Assembly: GCA_013339765.2 (NCBI GenBank)
Contig: JABSTR010003113.1
Coordinates: 1 to 64,000, forward strand
Length of the DNA stretch: 64,000 nt
From: Haemaphysalis longicornis
Taxonomy: Eukaryota; Arthropoda; Arachnida; Ixodida; Ixodidae
Direction of reading: 5' to 3'
A program made the position numbers and the translations under genes. The notes below the pieces were generated by a model, which was not told the origin of the DNA, ran no database searches, and was given only the letters and a program-made list of their open reading frames with translations. Positions 56,578-64,000 of the stretch are shown here, one piece after another. Numbering within the stretch: the first letter of the stretch is position 1; the number at the start of each line of letters is the position of its first letter.

Positions 56578-56588
56578 GCCACAGAGGA
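56578..56588. repeat. Target-site duplication, right, of the LINE in the 5' LTR
   Basis: GCCACAGAGGA followed by AAGACGTGAGG, the resumed LTR. Confidence 0.9.
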
Positions 56589-57055
56589 AAGACGTGAGGA
56601 CGCGCGGAGCTCACGCCGTCCAAGGAGTGACCGCGCGCATCGAACGCCGGCACCGAAGAAGAGACGAGGACGGCTACCACCGAGTCGCGGCCACGCAAGG
56701 GTGCGACACGTCAGTGCCGACGACAGGGGTAGGCCAGTCCAATAGGGACGCAGTATTAGGACACAACTAGGGAGTTGTGGTGTATTGAGATCACCTTGAG
56801 GGTGATGGAATAAGTTAATTAGGATGAATTGTGAAGAACTTATTAATGTATAGACCTTTGGGTTAGAGTCGAAGTGTATGTTGGGATTGTTAGAGATGGG
56901 AGTGTTTATCATTTGTGTGTAGTTTAATTATTGAGTGCTTTGTGTTAGGCTTTTTTCAAGTGTACATTAAATGTATGTTGTTAAACACGTCAACGGCTCC
57001 CCGTGTCCATTGCTCCGAGCTGGTAAAGACCACCCCACCATCCGTTCACGTGACA
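56589..57055 (+). repeat. 5' LTR, second part
   Basis: Resumed LTR after the LINE; matches 60,171-60,614. It differs by a 20-base stretch 'caagggtgcgacacgtcagtg'-like insertion near 56,696-56,720 that is absent from the 3' LTR. It ends TGACA. Confidence 0.88.
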
Positions 57056-57080
57056 AATAATTGGCGAGCCTGCCAGGATC
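57056..57080 (+). other. Primer-binding-site-like sequence
   Basis: Six bases after the 5' LTR, TGGCGAGCCTGCCAGGATC (57,062-57,080) begins with the TGG complementary to a tRNA CCA end, as expected of a minus-strand primer site. I did not assign the tRNA. Confidence 0.6.
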
Positions 57081-57170
57081 TTGGCATATCAACTGCCAGG
57101 ATAGATTTATCCTTATACAGGATATTTCTATCGGGCCCAGTCACGTGTCTAACCAGCTTGGAGAATAGAT

Positions 57171-58299
57171 TTGGAAAGGTTGTTGACGTTGGTTCAAACG
57201 CGCGGTTCGAACGAGAAGCAGTTTTTTGAATTGTTGGAGGAAGAATCGCACAAAGAAAACGAAAGGTCAGAGGTGGAGGAAAGGTTTTTGGCAGAGGAGA
57301 CAAATTTTGAGGCGGAGAAAAGAAGGATTAAGGAGAAAAAGATAGAAATTGAGTTAAAACAGGCAGAGTTGAAGCGAGCACATGCAGAAATAAAGCAGTG
57401 GCTCCAAGAAGGGATACGCAAAGAGAGCGGGGAACGCGCCGCACGTGAGACAGAAGACACGCGGATCGCCGACCGCGATGAGTCACGTGCGATAGAGAGA
57501 ACGCAGGTCACAGATCACGATGAGGCACGTGACATAGAAAGAACGCGGGTTGCAGACAACCACGAGGTCGCAAGTAAAAACGAAGACAAGAAAACAATGG
57601 TTTGTGTGGGACAGCTCGCTGAGGCGAAAGGCGCGTTCGAGGTGCGAGGCAGTGAACTGGGCGGGGCGTGGCTTAATCGCAGGCCAGGCGCTGGGAGATG
57701 GGCGCACCGAGAGCACGCCAGGCGTAGACAGCTTGTTGCTTCCTAGTAGCTCTGATGACTCAGTTGATCTCAAGGTTCCCGAACGATTAATGATGGACGC
57801 TGAGGTGCCCATCACTCCATGCACCGAAAGAAATAGCATTCCTCCAGAAGGTTTTACTACGGGTTCATTAGAGACGCCAACATGTACGGAGAGTAGCCTT
57901 ATTTCTGAAATAACCAGAGAAAAGTCTTCAGAAATGGAGGCGGAATGCTCGGTGCCTGTTCTTGTTAATAAGGCAAAGAGTACTCAACAAAGTGCAGAGG
58001 AACCTGTCAAGCTGGGACCGTACACTGAAAAACGCAGGGTTATCGATCAAAAGCCGCGTCGAAAGAAATCTGGTAGTTATGGCGTGCAGATGTTAATGGT
58101 CCCGTTCAAGAAGCCTTGGCCAGAGTACACTAAGGAACCTCCGCAGCACGGGCGCAAACAAAGACGTGCATGTTTTCTAAATCGTGAGAAGCGGAAAACT
58201 CCAAGAGCGAGGCTTGGGCAGGTTAGTGAGCACAGCCGTAAGCACGAAGAGAGGCTAACCGGAAAGCGTCAGCCAGGTCGCAGAAAAGTAAACTTCTAA
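57171..58299 (+). pseudogene. Coiled-coil, gag-like and basic product of the LTR element
   Basis: Frame 1 (57,171-57,746) is dominated by a very charged coiled coil at residues about 20-80 (Glu/Lys/Arg heptads, KEKKIEIELKQAELKRAHAE). Degenerate repeats around ESRAIERTQVTDHDEARDIERTRVAD follow. Frame 2 (57,550-58,299) overlaps it and holds an acidic Ser-rich middle and a strongly basic C-terminus (KRRVIDQKPRRKKSG; GRKQRRACFLNREKRKTPRAR). A frameshift near 57,700 could join them into one roughly 370-residue product. No zinc knuckle or enzyme motif was found. It resembles gag N-termini of some tick Gypsy elements in composition only. Function unknown. Confidence 0.5.
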
Positions 58300-59440
58300 A
58301 AGGGACAAGAATCTAAGCGGGAAAAGAGCTCTATAAAGATTCAGAGTAAACATGGCAAGCAAGGTAGCTCACGGCACAGAAAACGTGACCCGAAAAGTGT
58401 CTTGCAACCCAGAGGCCGTCAGAGAGATGCACACTACTGCACCGTAGGGGGTGAAGTGGTAAAGCGTTGGCTTCTAGCGCAACCATCCAGCCAGGATGTG
58501 TGCCAGCGGCACACGAACAATATGAAGGAAGTTCATTGTGATAAACGAGTAGATTGTGTAGGGAAAGGTGCTGAGTGGTTAAGGCGGAAGAAGGTGAAGA
58601 TGAAGCAATAGGTCAGTGAACCGGATGGAAACCACGGTGTCAACTTGGAAAGAAATAGGACCCGTAACGGTGACGAAATAGGTGTCGTATTGCGGTGCAG
58701 CAGTAGTGAAATGGAGTTATTGACGAAGTTAGGATTGAAACAGTGGTGTGCAATGTGAGATTTATTGAAGTGTTTTATTGTGGTGCTGGTAGAGCAGACT
58801 GTATGAGTAGGTTAGTGTAAGTGTATGAACTGTCGGTGTAAAAGTAGCAGTGGCAAAGAATGAATTGAGGCGACGGAGGAGGAAAACCATTTGGTGCAGA
58901 CTGAGAGAGAGTGTTGGCGAATTAGAGAATATTGAAGTGCTTGATTGCAGTGATGTGTTAGAGGGGAGTGCTTGAGTAGATTGGGGTTTAAGAAAGTGAT
59001 GTATCGGTGATAAAACGGTAACGGGGTGTGCACCAATGTGTGTGTCCTGAAGACATCAGTGAACTATTTATAAGGGTTGAGAAAGTGTGGTGTTGGCAAT
59101 GGAAGTGGTGAAAATTGCGTGAACACAAGACAAGTGTTAAAGAAATGAAAGTGAAGTGTCTAGTGAAAAGTACGACTAAAGAAGTAAGCAGGGGCGGTGA
59201 ACAGCGGACTGCGTGAGTAGTTTTGTGTGAGACATGATTACTTAGGGGTTTGTAACGTGACGAAGGTTGTGCGGACGAAATGTATATTACGGTGTGTAGA
59301 AAGAATCGAACTGTAGAGTGATGAACAAAGTGAACGGTGGTGTGTAATAAGGTGTGCTGTGTGTGAGTAGTGAACAGTGGTGGTGATCAGAAGATACCTC
59401 GGCGGACAAGATAAAGCAGTTTTTTGAGAAAAAAACTCTT
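58300..59440 (+). other. Non-coding internal region of the LTR element
   Basis: A basic frame continues briefly (58,402-58,611). Then about 800 bases are rich in GTG/GAA words with stops in all frames. No pol motif is present. The GT/GA-biased composition looks like degenerate tandem repetition (recurring 'gtgaagtg', 'gaacggtg', 'gtgtgtag'). Confidence 0.5.
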
Positions 59441-59455
59441 AAAGCGGGGGGTAAT
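59440..59455 (+). other. Polypurine tract
   Basis: AAAGCGGGGGG (59,441-59,451) plus TAAT directly before the 3' LTR, the expected plus-strand primer site of an LTR retrotransposon. Confidence 0.75.
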
Positions 59456-60614
59456 TGTCATGTCTCAGGGCAACCCCCGAGAGGGGATGCATGAAAACCC
59501 CGGAAAACAAGGAAATAGAACAAAGGAACGGCCACTTGAAGTGCGCGCCAGGAGCGCGCCAATCAGCAAGCGCCAGCGCCGACGCACCAAGGAATCCTGG
59601 GAAAAGGTGGCAGCACACTGGTCGGCCAATCAGGGGAGGCCACGCAGGGGACAAGTGGCGAGATGGCCATATAAGGACATAGCAGAGGCGAGAAGCCAAT
59701 GGGAGTGCGCCACGGGAGAGCCCGGAGGATATAAAAACGGGGCGCACGAAGAGAGCGGGGGAGGAAGAAACCGAAGAAACCAGGAGGCGGCCGGAGTACG
59801 TGCGCTTCAACGAACGAGCCAGGGGGACGCGGCCACGCCATCGACCACGCCATCCGAGCCTGGGCGGGAGTGGGCCGACTTCGCATCGGCGCCGTCATCC
59901 TAGGTGCACCACGAACCTGTGTCTTCGTGGCCCCAGCGGCATCGGTCGGGCACCAGCGGCCATCACGCGTCCCACGCTGAGCCGTCGACGTTCGTCTAGA
60001 CGCGACAACGAAAGGCCTGAGTTAGACGGGACGAGCCTACCTGGACCTCCAGCGGCAGCGGCTACCATGGGGGAGCCACTGAGGAAGCACGCCGCCGAAG
60101 GGATGACCGCGCGCTTCGAACGCCGGCATCAAGGACCTCCAGCGAGAGAGGCTACGAGGAAGTAGCCACAGAGGAAAGACGTGAGGACGCGCGGAGCCCA
60201 CGCCGTCCAAGGAGTGACCGCGCGCATCGAACGCCGGCACCGAAGAAGAGACGAGGACGGCTACCACCGAGTCGCGGCCACGACAGGGGTAGGCCAGTCC
60301 AATAGGGACGCAGTATTAGGACACAACTAGGAGTTGTGGTGTAGTGAGATCACCTTGAGGGTGATAGAATAAGTTAATTAGGATGAATTGTGAAGAACTT
60401 AATAATGTATAGACCTTTGGGTTAGAGTCGAAGTGTATGTTGGGATTGTTAGAGATGGGAGTGTTTATCATTTGTGTGTAGTTTAATTATTGAGTGCTTT
60501 GTGTTAGGCTTTTTTCAAGTGTACATTAAATGTATGTTGTTAAACACGTCAACGGCTCCCCGTGTCCATTGCTCCGAGCTGGTAAAGACCACCCCACCAT
60601 CCGTTCACGTGACA
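59456..60614 (+). repeat. 3' LTR
   Basis: 1,159 bases, TGTCATGTCTC to GTGACA. TATAAAA is at 59,730-59,736 with the same three CCAAT words upstream, and ATTAAA at about 60,524. It contains the uninterrupted site where the LINE entered the other LTR (GTAGCCACAGAGGAAAGACG at about 60,162-60,182). Confidence 0.9.
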
Positions 60615-61235
60615 CACAAGACACCCATCACTGATTTTATACCCCCATGGAATCTGCGCCCTGTGCTCTGTGGCCTGTCTTTTACGCATCTTGATAAGAA
60701 CAGGGCACCAAGAATTGCGATTCAGCAGCATTTCATGTATCTGCAGGATAAATACAGGGCTGCAGAGTTTTTCAGTGATGCTTCCAAAACGTTCACTTCG
60801 GTGTCTTGTGCTGCTCATGGACCCAATTTTGAAGGAGTTAGAACGATGAATGCTAAGACAAGTATTTTTTGGGCAGAAGCATATGGCATCTTTGTGGCTG
60901 TAAATCACATAGTTGAACATAATATTCCTAAATCCATCATCTATACAGATTCGCTGAGCGTCGTCCGTGCATTAACATCCGGAAAGTCATCGAAAAACCA
61001 TGTAGTTAACCTTGTCTTCAAATCAATTATGCCGGCGTATTCTTCAAACCTTGAGGTGACTGTGTGTTGGGTGCCAGGCCACTCTGGCATCGGCGGAAAT
61101 GAACTTGCGGATGAAATGGCCGCCAATGCTGCACTCCGAAACACAGTAAACATAACAACACTACCTTACCCAGACCTGAAGCCACACATAAGACAGCAAC
61201 TCCGTAAAACTTGGCAAGCAGACTGGAGCGAATGA
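60474..61235 (+). CDS. Open frame joining LTR end to LINE RNase H
   Basis: 254 codons (253 residues and stop) start at an ATG in the 3' LTR. They cross the TSD and continue in frame into the RNase H domain of LINE copy B. The RNase H part has FFSDASKT (Asp), FWAEAYG (Glu), IYTDSLS (Asp) and NELADEM (Asp), a complete catalytic set. About 47 residues come from the LTR. The LTR promoter lies about 740 bases upstream, and ATTAAA precedes the junction, so readthrough would be required. It may be a fortuitous fusion. No evidence of expression can be taken from sequence. Confidence 0.5.
   Translation: MCSLIIECFVLGFFQVYIKCMLLNTSTAPRVHCSELVKTTPPSVHVTHKTPITDFIPPWNLRPVLCGLSFTHLDKNRAPRIAIQQHFMYLQDKYRAAEFFSDASKTFTSVSCAAHGPNFEGVRTMNAKTSIFWAEAYGIFVAVNHIVEHNIPKSIIYTDSLSVVRALTSGKSSKNHVVNLVFKSIMPAYSSNLEVTVCWVPGHSGIGGNELADEMAANAALRNTVNITTLPYPDLKPHIRQQLRKTWQADWSE
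60615..60619. repeat. Target-site duplication, right, of the LTR retrotransposon
   Basis: CACAA directly after the LTR end GTGACA, followed by the resumed RNase H region of LINE copy B. Confidence 0.9.
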
Positions 61236-61785
61236 CAGACAACAAACTACACGTCATAAAACCACACTTGGGACATACACTACTGACTCACACAACAGGC
61301 ACATTGAAGTTACCTTAGCTAGGTTACGGATAGGCCATACGCATGTAACGCACTCGCACCTGCTCACGGGATCTCCAAGACCCCTGTGTAGCAGGTGTGT
61401 GGGGAGGGCGTATCCGTAGTCCACATACTCATACAATGCAAGGCACTTGACACAACACGACACAAACACTTCAGAGATCTCTACAGACAACATATTCCCC
61501 TACACCCATCGTTGTTTCTGGGTGACGATGCCATGGTTTCTGTGAAACGCCTTTCCTTTTTAAGTATTTGTCAGATGTTAAGTTTTTAAACCTCATTTCC
61601 TATCACGCATAATCAAATCTGGCCCTATACACCAGTCATCGCCATTATCTTTATTGATCTTACTATGTATAGTTTACACGTTTTATACCTACCTTTTGTG
61701 GTAATCACTTCTTTTCATTAAATGACTTCTCTGGCGCTCTTTGCCCTCGTCGGCCTTGCGCCATTAAACACCAACCATCATCATC
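61236..61785 (+). pseudogene. LINE copy B ORF2 C-terminus and 3' tail
   Basis: After a frame break at 61,235 the sequence continues DNKLHVIKPHLG, LARLRIGHTHVTHSHLL, a CSRCV-GEGVSVVHILIQC zinc motif (61,390-61,440) and HPSLFLGDDAMVS. The 3'UTR ends 'ggcgctctttgcc' and a short (CAT)n. It aligns with 10,800-11,338 of copy A. Confidence 0.8.
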
Positions 61786-61800
61786 AGAACGTAAAAATAT
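61786..61800. repeat. Target-site duplication, right, of LINE copy B
   Basis: AGAACGTAAAAATAT follows the (CAT)n tail of copy B and is followed by the resumed host LINE. The first A could also belong to the tail, giving 14 or 15 bases. Confidence 0.9.
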
Positions 61801-62906
61801 TACGCTGGTATATTTGTTGACTTCTCCAAAGCTTTTGACAGGATTAATCATTCCACTCTCCTTCAGAAACTGTCTGTATATGGCATTAGAAATAAAGCCC
61901 TTGAACTAATTAGCAGCTATTTAAATAATCGCCTCCAGTATGTGTCTATTAACAATCATCGATCAGGTTATTCTACTTTAAAACATGGCTTTACTCAGGG
62001 TAGTATCCTTGGACCGTTGCTTTTAATTATATACTTAAATGATTTAGTTCAAAAAGATAACTAAGTTCAGTATGTCATATATGCTGATGGCACAAGCTTA
62101 TTTCTTTCGGGTACTGATGCTAACATTTTAGTACTTAGGGCTAATCGTCTGTTGTATAAATTACACGAATGGTACGTGAAAAATGCACTGCATATTAACT
62201 CACTGAAAACTAAAGCAATATTTTTTAGAGCTAAAAAGGTAAATTACAACATCGTTGATCACCTCAGGCTTGGGAATGATGTAATTGAAATAGCTAATGT
62301 TGTTAAAAGCTTAGGAGTATGGTTCAACGAATTTATGCTATGGGTCAGCCATTTTGCGCAAATCCAGACAAGCCTTGCACGTGTAGTAGGTGTTCTTCGT
62401 AAGGTGCAATGGATGCTGCCAACGAAAACTAAACTTTTGATTTACCATGCACTATTTCAGTCACACCTCAACTACTGTCATTTAGTTTGGGGGACCAGAA
62501 CTGCCAAAAATATGCAAAAACGTTTTGTATTTCAGAAGCAGGCGTTAAGAGCAATTGCTGGTGTTCCACCTTTATCATCTTCCAGTCCCTTGTTTTCTAA
62601 ATACCGCATTATTAACGTCAATCACCTTTACGACTTCCTCCTTCTCCAACTATTCAAAACTCAGATGCAAAACAATCTTACTTTTCTGTCTGATAGCGCT
62701 AGCTTACACGAGAACTTAATTTGCATTACACACGACACCATAAACACTGGCACATTAAACCTGCTCGCACAAATTACGGTCACCAGACTTTATCGCACAC
62801 TTTGCCTTTAGCGCTAAACAAATATGATTTCGACGATTTATTCATTCGCTCTACGTCTTACACTACCCTCCGGAAAATGTTTTTATGTTTTTACAATACA
62901 GCATGA
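61801..62906 (+). pseudogene. Host LINE RT, C-terminal part
   Basis: Motif A GIFVDFSKAFDRINH, YGIRNKALELISSYLNNRLQYVSI, motif B FTQGSILGPLLL, and YADG at 62,080-62,091 where YADD is expected (Asp to Gly). The thumb and tail follow (HEWYVKNALHINSLKTK, VKSLGVWF, YHALFQSHLNYCHLVWG). The last residues read FLCFYNTA at 62,906. A TAA lies at about 62,062 and a frame change near 62,780. Confidence 0.85.
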
Positions 62907-63170
62907 ATACCCCCAATTGACGTAATCGGTGTAAACAAATATTTTATTGCGCTGGCATTTTCTTTTTTTGTTGTTGTTGTTGTTTCCTTGCTTCTTGTTT
63001 GCTTGCATTTTGTATTTGCATTTGTGATTTTTTTTCCCTGCCTCGTCCCTGCTGATTGTGTCGTGGGGGGTGGGAGCTCCGTCAAGCCGCGAGTACAGCG
63101 GCTTTTTTTCCCGCCTCCTCAGCCATTGTACTTGACTGAAATAATGAACTTCAACTTCAACTTCAAATAA
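62907..63170 (+). other. Host LINE 3'UTR with hairpin and (AACTTC)n tail
   Basis: The T-rich 3'UTR carries AGCCGC-GAGTACA-GCGGCT, a perfect 6-base stem with a 7-base loop, at about 63,083-63,101. T7 and then GAACTTCAACTTCAACTTCAAAT at 63,146-63,168 follow. CR1/L2-type LINEs commonly end in a stem-loop recognised by their RT plus a short repeat tail, which this resembles. Confidence 0.65.
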
Positions 63171-63359
63171 TGATATTTAAAGTGTTGCGGTAGCAACTAT
63201 TCTATTGACGCCTATATTGCTGAAGTGTGTGTGCCAGTTAATCAGATGTGAATGCCGCATCAACCCACTTTCTATTAAACCTATTCCTAGCTGCGGCTTT
63301 CGATTTTACTGTACGCCTGTGAGCGATGCGAAGCTTTTGCAAACTCTACGAAACTTGAG
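63171..63359. other. Unassigned flank
   Basis: No feature recognised between the host LINE tail and the SINE. Confidence 0.4.
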
Positions 63360-63600
63360 TCAGATTTATGATTGATTCAATTCATTCATTACGGGTCTTA
63401 CGCGTCGAAACAGCATGAGGCGCGCCGTAGTGGAATGCTCCCGATTAATTTGGGCATGGAGATCTTTCACACGCGCCGAAATCTGGAATATACGGGAGTC
63501 TTGGGTTTTCAGGAAATGGGCCACCGCGACTTAGAATCGAACCCCTGTCGTTGTGCTCAGCAGGAGAACATCTTGGTTTCTGAGCCTCCGCGGTGAGTTA
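63360..63600 (-). mobile_element. tRNA-derived SINE, degenerate, minus strand
   Basis: On the minus strand it starts GCGGAGGCTCAG (tRNA-like 5' end). A perfect B box GGTTCGATTC follows at about 63,535-63,545, then GCATTCCACTACGGCGCGCCTCAT and GTAAGACCC near the end. This arrangement (tRNA head, B box, CACTACGGCG, TAARACCC) matches an abundant SINE type I recall from hard-tick sequence. It is diverged and not a functional tRNA. Confidence 0.65.
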
Positions 63601-64000
63601 GTCAGATTTTTGCATCGGATTTGCTCTTAGCAGAACACCGCGACTAGACGCGCTATTTTGTAGGTATTCTGAGAATATGCCATAGAGACCAGTCCTGATA
63701 TTTTATTAGAGCAATTAAGACTCTTATTCGGGCTTTGAATAAGCAAGCTTCTGTCTAGCGTACTCAATTATAGTTGGGAGTGCAGACACAACTAATGATT
63801 GGGAAGACTGCTTCGGTGCGATTAAAGGACGAAGGCACGAGATCTCTAGCAAATGTATCCGTCAAGACTCGAAAAACACAAACCCTTTGCCCAAACATTG
63901 GAACTGGGCCGAGCCTACCAACTTTTTGATAAGTAACAGCAGCACATCCCGTGATAAGGAAGAACCGTCGCTCAGCAGAACAAGCGGCTGCTGGTCAACA
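63601..64000. other. Unassigned right edge
   Basis: No recognisable coding, RNA or repeat feature. Confidence 0.45.

Larger units (their letters stand above)
50354..57055 (+). repeat. 5' LTR (split by a LINE at 51,061-56,577)
   Basis: LTR sequence occupies 50,354-51,060 and 56,589-57,055, about 1,174 bases in total. The promoter region is clear: CCAAT at 50,457-50,461, 50,524-50,528 and 50,594-50,598, then TATAAAA at 50,628-50,634. An ATTAAA polyadenylation-type signal lies at about 56,964. The left and right LTRs are nearly identical except for a block at about 50,856-50,925. Confidence 0.88.
50354..60614 (+). mobile_element. Non-autonomous LTR retrotransposon without pol
   Basis: LTRs of about 1.17 and 1.16 kb begin TGTCA and end TGACA. 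They flank an internal region of only about 2.4 kb (57,056-59,455) once the LINE in the left LTR is set aside. A primer-binding-like TGGCGAGCC follows the 5' LTR and a purine tract AAAGCGGGGGG precedes the 3' LTR. Its internal region has coiled-coil and basic coding sequence but no RT, RNase H, protease or integrase. It fits a large retrotransposon derivative mobilised in trans, probably by a Gypsy-like partner. A perfect TSD and similar LTRs indicate a fairly recent insertion. Confidence 0.85.
45912..61785 (+). mobile_element. Full-length I-clade LINE (copy B), interrupted by an LTR element
   Basis: Same 5' palindrome, 5'UTR hairpins, ORF1, ORF2 and (CAT)n tail as copy A. Without the LTR element at 50,354-60,614 it measures about 5.6 kb. 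A 15-base perfect TSD and full length show it was a competent insertion. It is more decayed than copy A in the RT core: the catalytic YVDD reads YVYD at 49,606-49,617. Confidence 0.88.
45490..63170 (+). mobile_element. CR1/L2-like LINE hosting the nest (split 45,490-45,911 and 61,801-63,170)
   Basis: The left part is an RT N-terminal region ending in GFRPRASTEMAYF and a lysine/isoleucine-rich stretch. The right part resumes at 61,801 with IFVDFSKAFDRINHSTLL (motif A), and the reading connects across the duplicated target AGAACGTAAAAATAT. The LINE is 5'-truncated. Its 3' end is a hairpin followed by (AACTTC)n at 63,145-63,166. Everything between 45,912 and 61,785 inserted later. It belongs with the LINE at 19,298-21,172 (same motif spacing and YADxTSL signature). 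Confidence 0.85.

Noticed and set aside
57171..58299. A host coiled-coil gene between two LTRs
   Set aside because: It is bounded by a primer-binding-like site, purine tract and LTRs with a shared TSD, so it is the interior of the LTR element.

Overview
The window is a eukaryotic repeat landscape that best fits an arthropod, most likely a hard tick (Ixodidae). I see no convincing host gene, no functional tRNA or rRNA and no prokaryotic gene organisation. Almost all recognisable coding sequence is reverse transcriptase, APE endonuclease, RNase H, gag or integrase. Nearly all of it is broken by stops and frameshifts. The tick assignment rests on my memory of tRNA-derived repeats of the type at 63,360-63,600 and on the mixture of I-clade and CR1/L2-like LINEs with Ty3/Gypsy elements. 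It is an inference, not a database result.

Layout from left to right. (1) 1-3,700, minus strand: relics of CR1/L2-like LINEs, one with a decayed 2A-like motif. (2) 4,178-11,338, plus: a full-length I-clade LINE ('copy A': zinc-knuckle ORF1, endonuclease, RT, RNase H) with a 13-bp target-site duplication (TSD). It is interrupted at 7,240-8,845 by a 5'-truncated LINE carrying a (TG)n tract. (3) 12,869-18,250, plus: an ORF1/endonuclease relic, then an almost complete CR1-like LINE whose ORF1 carries a well-conserved 2A-like motif. (4) 19,062-24,018: a tRNA-derived SINE in two complete inverted copies, an L2/CR1-like LINE and a minus-strand I-clade relic. (5) 21,450-30,905: a decayed Ty3/Gypsy element. 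Its 5' LTR and its integrase gene are each split by later insertions. (6) 31,290-36,842: another I-clade LINE, ending in poly(A). (7) 36,958-43,100: unclassified tandem and dispersed repeats. (8) 43,370-45,200: LINE and SINE fragments. (9) 45,490-63,170: a four-level nest. (10) 63,171-64,000: a SINE in otherwise unexplained sequence.

The most striking structure is the nest. A CR1/L2-like LINE was hit by a full-length I-clade LINE ('copy B', TSD AGAACGTAAAAATAT). Copy B was hit by an LTR retrotransposon (TSD CACAA) that has no polymerase gene. The 5' LTR of that element was then hit by a nearly intact I-clade LINE on the minus strand (TSD GCCACAGAGGA). Each insertion can be delimited to the base, giving an unambiguous relative age order. 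The polymerase-free LTR element encodes only a coiled-coil, gag-like and strongly basic product, so it must have moved with help from another element.

Other points worth following are the 2A-like motifs in LINE ORF1s, the paired hairpins conserved at the 5' end of both I-clade copies, duplicated 5'UTR segments in two CR1-like LINEs, an open reading frame running from an LTR into an intact RNase H domain, and two unclassified repeat families. All boundaries were read by eye. Element ends given as approximate may be off by tens of bases.
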